From Solen grandis (taxonomy: Eukaryota > Mollusca > Bivalvia > Adapedonta > Solenidae), in contig CM037787.1 in NCBI GenBank assembly GCA_021229015.1, positions 33,428,871 through 33,492,870 of the forward strand: a stretch of 64,000 nucleotides of DNA, given 5' to 3'. The notes under the pieces are model-generated. The model did no database searches, was not told where the DNA came from, and saw nothing but the letters and a program-made list of their open reading frames with translations. The stretch's first letter is position 1. Every line of letters starts with the position of its first letter. The translations under genes were made by a program, and so were the position numbers. Below are positions 51,401 through 63,700 of this stretch, in pieces.

Positions 51401-54400
51401 ACAGCATTCACTTCAGTGTTTGGCTATATCGGTACCCCTCCTCAACTGAGGCGTCAGTCACGGCTGACCTGGAGGCAGGGCCCATGTCACCTCATGGAGG
51501 ACGTAATCTCTACCAATACAGTCAAGAACATCTACACTCTTGGGCCCACATATATAGGCAGCTTTCAGGCCCCGTACCAAGGTAAAGGCATCTTTTGTAT
51601 TTGTTAAACCTAAAGGCAGTTGAACATATGATAAACTTAATTCCATCTAAGTTTAATTTTCTATTTGAAAAAAAGCATTTCATAGTTAGATATTAAGGTT
51701 ATAAGACTAGACTATAGACTAGACTATTTGAGTTTACCATCATTTCGATAGTATTTCAGTCATATAGCAACGTCCAGCTAATTATAGGTGGAGGAAGACC
51801 CCGAATGCACAGAGGCATTCGGGTAGAACCACCGACCTATCGCAAGCCAGCTGGAAGGCTTTCTCACATGAAAATCCGAATGACCCTTTTGGGATTCAAC
51901 CCATGCGGTAAGGGGCTGAGTGAGTGTTAAAGTCAGTGACTTTACCCTCTTGGCCACGGAAGTTAAGGTGATTAACACATAAACAAAGATTGATATATGA
52001 TCACAATATGGAATTTTATATTATAGGGTCCTAAGCTTGATTCATTTTTCTGGACATAGTATATTATTCAGCAGAATTATATTGTTCCTTCCAGAAGACC
52101 GAGACATGCAAGGTGCATTTATCTCCGAGGAGAAGTTGGTGTTCGGTGTCCACGCCCATGCCATGTCACAGCTGACCATTGCCAAAATGAGGAAGATCTA
52201 TAACAAGGTGGACAGTAAATCCATAGCCAAACAGGTAGGGCAGACCCCATGAACAATGATTATTTATGGTATTCAGGCGGGATGTTTAACATAACAAATA
52301 TGAAAAATAAGCCCGTATCATTGGGTAAGGCAGGACTTGAAAGGTGCGTAGTAGCATGTTTAGAGTAAGAGGTATTTCTTTTGTTGTTAAAATGCTTGGA
52401 ATATCATGAACATACTTCATATCTGATAGGCTGCAAGTTGATTAGGAGTATTTTGGAAGGTCTGAAATACACATTCATCCCGACATGCAGGAAGCTTTTT
52501 TTTCATACCCTAGCTTTACATAGTGAAGTGGGGGCTATATAGGACTTGTTCTCCTTATGTCCTGTCCATGAAGTGTCCTGTCCTACTCTCACATTTAATG
52601 AAATCTTGATAATGTTGATAATGCTTTCACAATTTCAATAAAGATTTATCATGGTATGAACAATCAACAGACAAGTGCAGATAATTGTGTCAAGGATTTT
52701 ATAAGAATTATAACCCCTTTTCTGTGTCAAAACAGTATGCTGGGGTATTAATCACTTTCAGTCATAGTTCTAGTTTCACTTTCATTGTGATGAATAGGAT
52801 ATTGTATGGATTTTTATCAGTAGAAAAATATGTGTATTGATTTTGTTGTCTGTAGACCATTATTATAAAATTCCTTTTTAGATCACCTGAGCATAGCTCA
52901 GGGTGAGCTTTTGGGATACTTGATTGTCCGTCGTCCGTCGTGCGTCGTCCGTCGTCCGTCAACAATTTTGATGTTTACACATTAGAGGCCACAATTTTGA
53001 TCCAATCTTCCTCAAACTTGGTCAGAATGTTTGTCTTGATGATATCTTGAACCCTTTCAAAAATGGGTCAGGTTGGATCAAAAAGTAGGTCAGTAGGTCA
53101 AATCTTAGAAAAATCTTGTTTACACACTAGAGGCCACAATTTTGATCCAATCTTCCTCAAACTTGGTCAGAATGTTTGTCTTGATGATATCTTGAACCAG
53201 TTCGAAAATGGGTCAGGTTCGATCAAAAAGTAGGTCAGTAGGTCAAATCTTAGATAAACCTTGTTTACACATTAGAGGCCACAATTTTGATCCAATCTTC
53301 CTCAAACTTGGTCAGAATGTTTGTCTTGATGATATCTTGAACCCTTTTGAAAATGGGTCAGGTTGGATCAAAAAGTAGGTCAGTAGGTCAAATCTTAGAA
53401 AAATCTTGTTTACACACTAGAGGCCACAATTTTGATCCAATCTTCTTCAAACTTGGTCAGAATGTTTGTCTTGATGATATCTTGAACCCTTTTGAAAATG
53501 GGTCAGGTTGGATCAAAAAGTAGGTCAGTAGGTCAAATCTTAGAAAAACTTGTTTACACATAGAGGCACAATTTTTAATCCAATCTTCCTCAAACTTGGT
53601 CAGAAAGTTTGTCTTGATGATATCTTGAACCAGTTCGAAAATGGGCCGGGCCGGACTGAAAAGTAGGTTAATAGGTCAAATCTTAGAAAAACCTTGTTTA
53701 CACATTAGAGGCCACAATTTTGATCCAATCTTCCTCAAACTTGGTCAGAAAGTTTTTCTTGATGATATCTTGAACCAGTTCGAAAATGGGCCGGGCCGGA
53801 CTGAAAAGTAGGTTAATAGGTCAAATCTTAGAAATATCTTGTTTACACACTAAAGGCCACAGTTCAGGAGTTATGTTTCTTTTAATGTTTAAATTTGTGT
53901 GTTAAAGCCATACTATCTCTCAGTCAAGTATGACTTCAAATTTTAACCACAGGCAATGTTTTGTTCATTGAACTGAAATGATGTCATAGATAATGTATTC
54001 TGACAGTACAACTATGCTATAATTTAGTAACTTGTACAGGCAATGAAGGCAATTTTTTCAGGTGAGCGTCTTTAGGGCCATCTTGGCCCTCTTGTTTAAG
54101 AACTGCTTGCTTTCATATATCACTTTTAATTTTAAATAACAAAAGGAAGTGTGAGTGTTAGTTGAAGGGATTGTGAAAACTAAATACAATTTGCCTTGTC
54201 TCTTGGCATTTAGTTGAATGATTAAAAAATTACTGTATTGTTAGGGAACTGTTTGAGCTGTAACTTATAACTTTCCTATGTTCTCAGTCGATCAGATAAA
54301 TGTAAGGTAACTTTTACAGGAAGAACTGGCAAAACAGGTATTTTGGGTTATGGAACAACCTTGTGTAGCATAGGGTATTTCTTGACTTCATTGCTTTTCC

Positions 54401-57400
54401 TACCCAATAACCCTATCTTGACCTTTTTGGTTTTGGAATAATTATTCAGAATTGACAGCTATTACTGGTGGCCATATGGTAAGAGCATCTGCCCCGTAAC
54501 TGGGATGTTGCGGGTTCAAATGTGATCACCCTGTGTCAGTCCTAATTGTCTGTCATATGGTGTGTTGATTCAACAATCAGTGTTAAATCAAAGGGGTCTG
54601 GCACATAAGTTTGGTCTTTATATCACTACATATAATATCACATGTATATTATATTTAGCGATATAATGACCAAACTTACATATCAGACCCCTTTGCTTTA
54701 AATGAAAAACAATTTGGCAGAAACTGATTTAAGGCATTGATGGTCCTTGGGCGATCCTGATGCAAAAATGTTCTTTTTCTATGCAGAACTTAATTTTATT
54801 TCTTCTTAGTCCTGTACTATAATTGCTAAAACAAAGTTCAGCCATTGACAAATGGCTCCCAGTGTGTGGCCTAGTATCATAACATATAGAGGAGAATTCA
54901 AAGTTTTCTTCTCTGAAAACGATGATTGAATTTCAGATTTTTTACCTTCTACCATATTTGCTAAAGCAAACATGATGCCTTAAATAATGAGATATTCACA
55001 GTTTGGGCTTAATGTAAGGGTAACAAGGACACATCTTAGTGACCTAAATGGCTGGTGGTATTCAGGTGAGCGATCTAGGGCAACCATTATCCTCTTGTTT
55101 TAGGTGAATGTAGATCAAGATATTCAGAGTTGATTGAGCCATATTTTAGTAGAAATGTTCTTTTGAAGATAATGTATTCTAGACCACATATCTTCTTTAT
55201 ATTTCTAATTATAGGTTATAGGTTGATAGTATATTAAATGAAGAAGTATGGTATATCTATCACCAAAATGTACTTTTTTGATTTAGATTCATTTAGCTCA
55301 TTTGAATAAATTGCATTTTCTGTAGCTTAAAAAACCTTATATTGATAAAATAAGCAGATATTGAGATGACTTTCTCCTTTTTCTTTTTTTCTATTTGCCC
55401 TGTTTAGGTCATGACATCATAGTGGAGATATGTATTTTTTCACTGTAAAATCAACTGCCAAAGTAGGAATATATGTTTTATACTGTTTAATTCAACATGA
55501 TGGACTGAAATTCTTTGATCATACCGCAAAAATCTGGTCAGATTTTACAGTTTCATTTCTGTATTGTAAAAGACTTAGTTGCAATAGTATAAATTTGTCT
55601 AGTCTGCTTTATAGGAACAGACTTACTAAGTTTTATAAGTGTTGCATAGGTCATTATTTTTTAGTTTATTTTTTTCTGGAAGAGGTTTACAGTAGTGACT
55701 CTTGGGAAGGTGAAGTAGTTGAACTGATAACCTTAAGCATTGCACTCATATGGATAAGGAAAATTAATGAACTACCTTTTACAGGTGTACAGACTGACTT
55801 TTTTCCTTTTTTCTACTTTTGGGTTTCATCAATTTTTTTTTCAATGCTTGAAAATTGGTCACAATTTTTATGTATGCCCCCACCAAAGAGGGGGTGGGGT
55901 GGGTTGGGGCATATAGATTTGCCTTTGTCCGTCTGTCCCGAAACTTTGTGACACGCCTAACTCCAAAGGTATTTGTACTACAGACTTGATACTTCATGAA
56001 TGTATTATTCAGGACATGAAATTATGCACCTGGGTATTTTCATTGAACTGCCGTTGAAGTTGACAGAGTTATGGGCCTTTGCTTTTGAAAAATATGAAAT
56101 TTTATGCTTGTGATGCACGTAACTCTGAAAGTATTTGTACTACAGACTTGAAAGTTCATGGATATATTAATCAGGACATGATTTGTGTTCCTGGGTGTTG
56201 GCCTTAGTTTTGGAAAATGTGACGGGTGGGGCATCTGTATCCTCTGGACACATCTCTAGTTTACTCTTAAATATTCTTTTTTCTTTGGGTTTTTAATTGG
56301 ATTTGTCAGAATGGGGTATGTTGTCAGTTTGGAAGAGGAAGATTGGGATTGATTTTCAGGATGATTGGGTCAAGGTCACTGTTACTAAATAAAGATTTTT
56401 TTTTTTTTGTTTCTGTCAAATAACTTATGTTAGTTGTAAGTAACGATGGTCAGATTTATAATTAGATACCTTATGGGAAGAAAAAGATTGGGATTGCTTT
56501 TCAGGTCAGAAGGATCAATGTCAAGGCCACTGTTATTAGAAATAGTTTTGTTTGCCTAGGGCAACACTTGAAAATCTGGTTTTGTGTCATTTGACATGTT
56601 TCTTGTTAACTGTATTTTTGTTTTCACCATATTCTGTTTACCAGCATTTCTTTCAATGTGCAACTTAGCATTAACATAACTGCATCATTTATGCTACTCT
56701 TGAAAATTAATTTGCCACAACAACATGGATTTCACATTATTGCAACCAGTCCCAGTAGAGTTAGAACATCTACCCATTTACTTAAAGGTCATGGGTTTGG
56801 TCACTGGTCATGACATACAAAAGGGTAGTTGCAGGACTGGTTAGACCACTGTCAGGATAATGTAACTGGGTATGGTATCATCCCACATGTCTATGGCATT
56901 ATATGGCAGCAAGGCTGCTCTATACATGTTAAGTATAACATATAAGTTTTTGAACTTAAAGCTTAACCCATTTGCCTTATTCTTCTTGTTTTGTTACTTT
57001 GTATGCCTGTATGTATGTTTGTATGTATGGCAATAAAATATGTTTAAACTACCTGTAAATGTCTCATGTAACCAAAAGTTCTTAAATGATTAAAATGCTG
57101 TTGATGGGACACTGAATACCAAGCAATCAAGCAAATGCATATTTGTTAAATCTCGATTCATGTTTTGTACAATTTTGATAATTTTGCATCAGTATTAAAA
57201 TATGTAGGGTGAAACAGCTGACTGTCATGCAGGTTTTAGCATACTTATATGTTGATTTGAGGGAATGTTTATGGCTAAATTAGTTTGATAAAGGTGTAAA
57301 GACTCAACTGATACTTATTAACTTTAAAATGATACTTTAAGAATGATCCCTTTAAGAACTGTGGCTTCCAGGAGGCGGGGCTGGTCAGATGTTTAAATCT

Positions 57401-60400
57401 TGAAGCTATGTTCCAAGGTTCATCCTTTTAACAAAATACACATTATCTCTTTGTTGTCTCTTTGTCCTTCAGTATATGAATTTTTATTTCTATTTAAGTT
57501 AAGTTGGGGCTATTTTAGAATCAAAATGTTGCATCCTGTCCTGTGTCACGTTGTATTGCATTGCATATTTATTTTTATACCCCCGAAACAAAGTTTGGGG
57601 GGTATATAGGAGTCACCCGGTGGTCGGTCGGTCGGTTGGTCGGTCGGTCCAGCGGTCCGCTGCATTTTCCTTGTCCGGAGCATAACTTGAAAACCACAAG
57701 TTGGAATTCAATACAACTTCATGCAATGATCAAGCACATGGAGAGGAAGTGCAGTGCACAAGAACCAAAACTCCATCTTGACTTATTACAGAGTTATTGC
57801 CCTTTGTTACTTTTCCTTGTCCAGAGTATAACTTGTAAACTACTGGTTGGATTTCAAAACAATTTCATACAATGGTCAACCACAATATGAGGAAGTGCAG
57901 TGCACAAGAACCATAACTCTATCTATAGGAATTACAGAGTTATTGCCCTTAGTTACTTTTCCTTGTCCAGAGTATAACTTGTAAACTACTGGTTGGATTT
58001 CAAAACAATTTCATACAATGGTCAACCACAATATGAGGAAGTGCAGTGCACAAGAACTATAACTCTATCTAGAGTAATTACAGAGTTATTTTCCTTTGTT
58101 ACTTTTCCTTGTTTTTCTTGTCCTAAACATAACTCGAATATTATACATGGTATATACTTGAAACTTAAAATGTAAACAGATGGCGACTAGGAGAAGTGCA
58201 GTGTCCAAGAACTGTAACCTTATATTTTTAAACTACTGTGACAGACAACCATTATTGACTCTCTATCAACTTTAAATAAAAACTTTACTTACTTATTACT
58301 ATCACAACCAATATACTATGTATACAGGTTCTTATCTATGCTCTGCCTGAAGTCTGGCTTCTCCTGCATTAAAGTATTTTGCGGGGGTATTAATCACCTT
58401 CAGTGATAGCTCTAGTTTCCTTATTGAATTTATCAATAGAGGTCTTTATCACCTCCAGTTCCCCCAAATCAAACTTAAGTTTTTTTTTGCCGTGGCCGAG
58501 CGGTTACAGTCATGGACTACAAATCTCTCAGCCCCTCACCGCTGTGGGTTCGAATCCCGGTAGGGACTTTGGATTTTTCATGTGAGGAAGCCTTCCAGCT
58601 GGCTTGCGGTAGGTCGGTGGTTCTACCCGGGTACCTCTGTGTACTTGGGGTCTTCCTCCACCTGTAATTAACTGGACGTCGCTATATGATTGAAATACTA
58701 TCGCAGAGACGGTAAACCCCAATACACCAACACCACTAAGTTTTTTTTTCAATCTGATATTACATTGTATTTCCTTTGATATTTGCTCTTAACATTCTTT
58801 TTAGTTGAATTATGAATATTTCCTTGAAGGACACAACAATATAGAGCATGGTAACATTATATTTACAGCTTGCGATGTCATCTCATGACAACGCCACGCC
58901 AATCAGAATCTTGCACAACTCAGCAGGCCACCTTGGAGGGTATGCCCGTTGCCTGGGAGCCATTCTGATGGGATACTTAGGTAAATTATTTAGTATTTAT
59001 CTTTGTCCGGGATTATGGTCATTAGAGAGAATATTTCTCAAATATTAATGAAACTTCCATCAACATAGTCACAACTTTCAAACAGAACTTTATGAGTTGA
59101 TAGTCAAGGTATATACCAAGATGTAGAGGACATTTATTTTCTGGCATATGTGTACAATATATTTGTTTCAACAATTTTTTTTCAGATGTTGGTCTAGCTG
59201 TGTTTAGTTTCGTAAAGCTGAGTTGTGTAGAGACAAATTAAAATGATTACATGAAAAAGCCTTTTACATTTTAAACATTCATTAATCCATTACCTAATGT
59301 TGAATATTCATGGTTAAATTTATGACTTGACAAACATCAATTTACTAAACTTTCAGTGGTATACGAAACTGGATTTTTCTTTGCCATGCAAACTGTGTAG
59401 AATCTGAGCTACAATTTTGTATGAAAAAAACAGAGGAGATCTTGATCAGATGGCTCCTAGAAGAAGCTGTCTCATTCAGGTCTTTTCTGTTTGCCAATGT
59501 GAAGTGAGAACAGTATAGACGAACGAAGATCAATTCATTTGTTGGTTTTAGGTGTCCGAACCTTCTGCCCAATGCCTGTGGCCAAGATGTTACAGAATGT
59601 TGGGGGGACGTCTACTCTACTGGGTCTTGTTGCCATGGCAACAGATGTTGAGGGTCTGTATGCAGCAGTGAAGGCCCTGGTGTGTGTGGTGAAGAGCAAC
59701 AAGCAGGCCTTACATGACTTGAACAGAATAGGGGGATATCAGGTATAGTCCTGCACTCCTGTTTAGGCAACTCTATGATGACTTCCTTTGTTAAATTTTG
59801 CAACTGTTTGTGAGATAAGGTCCTAGACTGGAATCAGGCAGTTGCTTTATGTCCCATCTCATTCTCCTGTTACTCCATATCTTCAATATCTTAAGTGCAG
59901 AATTTAAGGTATTATGTGAAACTTTGTTGGAGTCAACGTCACTTTTACTTATAACAGAAAACGGGCATTAATATCTGTAATGTTATATATTATGGGAGTC
60001 TGTGGATTTAACTGGGATTAATTGGAGTTTGTTGTTGTTCACTTTTTTTTTTAATCTATTTATTCCAATATTCAGTTTATGCAGTTATTCAGTTAAAAAA
60101 ATAATACTAATTATGATACATGCACACAAACAAAAAACACATGATGTGTTTTAGGGATATTAATTATTATCTTCAATGATAGCTCTTGTTTGTTTGAATG
60201 ATATAGTTTTTACATTCAGTTGATTAAAACTGAAGAGTGACATCACTGTACTGGGTATGCTGCAGGTGTTGGCCATGCTGTACAAGAAAAAGCAGCAGTT
60301 GTTGAACAGCCACATCCTGCACCTGACCTTCTCCCTCGTGGGCACGGTCGATAGCGGCAAGGAGAGCTCTGTCATCCCCAACAAGAAGGCCTTTGAGGAC

Positions 60401-60702
60401 ATCCTGTGTGACCTTGAGGTAAATTGGCAGGCTTTCTCTCTACACTGGTTCCCAGGGCTGAGTGTTTAGCATATTAGGCACATAATCTGGAGGTTGTGGG
60501 TTGGATTCCATACTGTGACATACAGATGGTGTTAAAAATGGTACTGGTATATCTTACCTTGTGCTTGGTGCTTTACAAATAAGGGTAATTTCAGGACTGA
60601 TTGGCCCAGTGTCAGTATAATGTGTCTGGGTGTGGTATCATGCCATTTGTCTACAACATGACACTGCAGTGTGGTACACTATGTTCTATCCATTTTAAGC
60701 CC

Positions 60703-60742
<40 letters not shown>

Positions 60743-63700
60743 TTTTTTTTTTTTTTTTAGCTCACTTGAACACGTGGTGCTCATGTGAGCTTTTAGGATC
60801 AATGGCTCTACCAAAGTTGTTCAAATGGTTCGGGTCCATTGCATATCTGGGTCACAGGAGCTGAAAATAGATTTTTAAAATGAAATTTTTAAAAATCTTT
60901 TTCTCCGAAACCGCAAGGCCTAGTGCTTAGATATTTGGTGTGTGGCATTGTCTTACCTGCCATTACCAAGTTTGTTCAAATCATGGCCCTGGGGTTGAAA
61001 TTGGCCTCACCCCAGGGGTCACTTGATTTTACATAGACTTATATAAAAAAAACTAGAAAAACCTTCTTGTCAGAAACCACAAGGCCTGGAGTTTAGATAT
61101 TTGGTGTGTAACATGGTCTAGTAGACCTCAATCAAGTTTGTTCAAACCATGGCCCTGGGGTCAAATTTGTGGCGCCCCAGGGGTCACTTGATTTTACATA
61201 GACTTATTTAGGATAGAAACTAGAAAAATCTTCTTATCAGAAACCACAAGGCCTAGAGTTTAGATATTTGGTGAGTAACATGGCCTAATGAACATCTACC
61301 AATTTTGATCAAATCATGGCCCTGGGGTCAAAAGGGGTTACTTGATTTTATATAGACTTATTAGAGCAATTTCCTTCAAAGTTTCCTTGTTGTTCTTCTG
61401 CATAGATTATGTACAGTCGACATAAAAAGTCTCTCCCCTAGTTTAAAGTATAATTATCTCTTTATTGTTGAAGATAAGGTTTTCTCCTGTTTTTAATTTA
61501 TGATCTTGTTTCTATAGGTGTGGCACGAAGCCCCAGGGGAACTGCAGAGGTCTCTTTATGAACATTTCTATGAGCTTTTGACAGAGAGCAGGTGTGTAGT
61601 AGTGAGACTGATGTCATATTATGAATATACATTATACATGAAAGAAAGTTTCATCAATACAAATTGGCATTAAAAGGATACTATTCCCTCTTACGAAAAA
61701 AAATAGTCTTAAGTATTAAATATACAACTTATAAATAATAAAATAACTCACTTATGAAAAATAATTCATCATGTTGATATTCCAAATGACGTTGAGAGAG
61801 AGGAGGGTGACAAAAAATAGAAAATAAAAATAAGTGGTTGCCATGTTTTATAGTGACCAAGCAACCAACCTGCGTTTGATGCGTGAGATAGGACTGACAG
61901 GGCGACTCCTGCATGTGATGAGGGATCCTCGTCTACCCCAGGGCACCATCGACATTATGTGCAGTGTGATCGGGCTTCTACTGGAGGGGCATCCTGACCC
62001 ACAGGCCCTACTGAAGTATGGAAATTTAATCTGTCTTTGTATCAGTTTCAAACTCTGACTTGAGCAAGATTCTCTTATGATGTTCCTTAGCCTGAAGCTT
62101 TGGGCCTATTGGCTCAGTAATTATGTGGAATTAGTGCAAGGTTTAAGAACTTAAGTAAATGTACAAATAAATGTTATAATCCTTCACCTTATTAATATTC
62201 ATGTACAGATATTATGATGTTGAAAATAATTTACTAAATTTTAAATGATGTTAGGACAATAGATATGTCTTTGCTGTGCAAAGTGTAGAATTTGAGCTAC
62301 AATGTAACAATATTGTATGATCATACAGAGGAGTGCCAGATCAGACAGCTCTGTTTGCCAAGTTTTCAAAACATGATTGTATGAGATACAGGGTGAAGTG
62401 ATTACCTATGGTAAATAACACTTCAGTGTCAAGTTTAAACCAGTGGGATATGACATTTAGTGTGTGTTTGTCTGCAGACTGGGGCAGTTCCTCGTGTTCA
62501 CCACACCCGAGTCCCACCCAGAGAAGTCCCTGGTGGTGGAGAACCCCAGCACACCCAGTGGTAACTACATCATAGTTGACTGTAAGTGTTTCATTACTTA
62601 GTATCATCTTGGAAGTTAGACCAGTTGCTGTTGTGACAGGAGAAAGCAGTGCATGATATGTTATATTTATGCCCCCATTTTAAAGGGGAATGGTGGGCAT
62701 ATAGATTTGTTCTGACTGAAAAATTGTAATTGTACAGTGGTCCTCAGTTAAAGCAAACTCTGAAAAAGCACATGGTTGATTATGTGGGACACTTCCTGTA
62801 GATCCAAATTTTCTGCCTATTATTTTGTATATCAAAATCTTTGTTTATAGCATTCTTGCTTACAGCAATACCTTTGCTATTGGAAACCCCATAGTCTGGT
62901 CCCAAATAAGCCTATTCCACTGAGAAGTTGGCTGAAAGGGTAATTGTATCATACATGTTGTGAATCTTCATGTATACATGTAACTATTTAATTGTATTGT
63001 TATTAAGAAGAAGAAAAAAAACAAAAAACTGTTCTGTTCTTTTCATTACGTCTAGTGGATGGCTTCACAGTAGATGATAACAAAAATTAATAAATTACCA
63101 AAATCTACATACATAATTCAGAATTTGAGAGTAAAATTCAGGATTTGAGTATAAATTTATGACAACAAAAATGTTTGCTATTGAATTCTACCTGTATAAA
63201 GGTACTAATTCCTTATATTAGTTACAAGAATTTGGAACATAGCAAACCAAATGTCATTGTCCTGATGAGATTGGTGTAGCCAAGGTTTATTGTATATGTG
63301 CTTACTATGCCTTTATCCATATGCAAATTGATAGTAAGATAAATATTTTGTTTCATGGTTTCTCCAGTGGTGACCTTTAAGTAACCTTTATCAATGAGAG
63401 ATTTGTGTTAGTGGTCAAGTAGTTGTCTCAGAAGAACACTCCCCCTGAAAGCAAGGAGTCCAACATTTAATTCTATTCCTTGAACTGGTTTAATTTGATA
63501 CCAAACATTGGGTTGATACATTATAGGTCTGAATGGGAGGGGATATGGGTTTGAGTCTTTTGTCTGACTGCATGTATTTCTCATATTCACATGTGGTAAA
63601 GAATGATATGACTGTGATAGAGTGTGAATGTCTGTTATGTTGCAGCGGAGGCTGGGGCATCAGTACACAAAGTGAGGCTGAGGAACACGCTGCTGGACAT

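Larger units (their letters stand above)
52235..58868 (+). other. WDFY3 6.6-kb intron
   Basis: It is filled largely by elements listed separately: family B tail piece 52505-52776, family A element 52879-54097, foldback 54583-54701, family A tail 55020-55099, family E 55873-56262, SINE S1 56745-57125, family B 57576-58418 and SINE S2 58489-58733. The stretches 54098-54460, 55100-55872 and 56263-56744 show nothing recognised. The 173-codon ORF at 55430-55951 is Phe/Leu-rich AT-rich sequence and runs into the family E head. Confidence 0.75.

Noticed and set aside
55430..55951. 173-codon ORF, the second longest in the window
   Set aside because: It is Phe/Leu/Tyr-rich AT-biased sequence in a WDFY3 intron that runs into a Helitron-like head; no domain, splice context or family resemblance.
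57543..58175. ORFs of 115 and 60 codons
   Set aside because: They lie inside the tandem core of a Helitron-like element; repeated peptides simply follow the 146-bp monomer.
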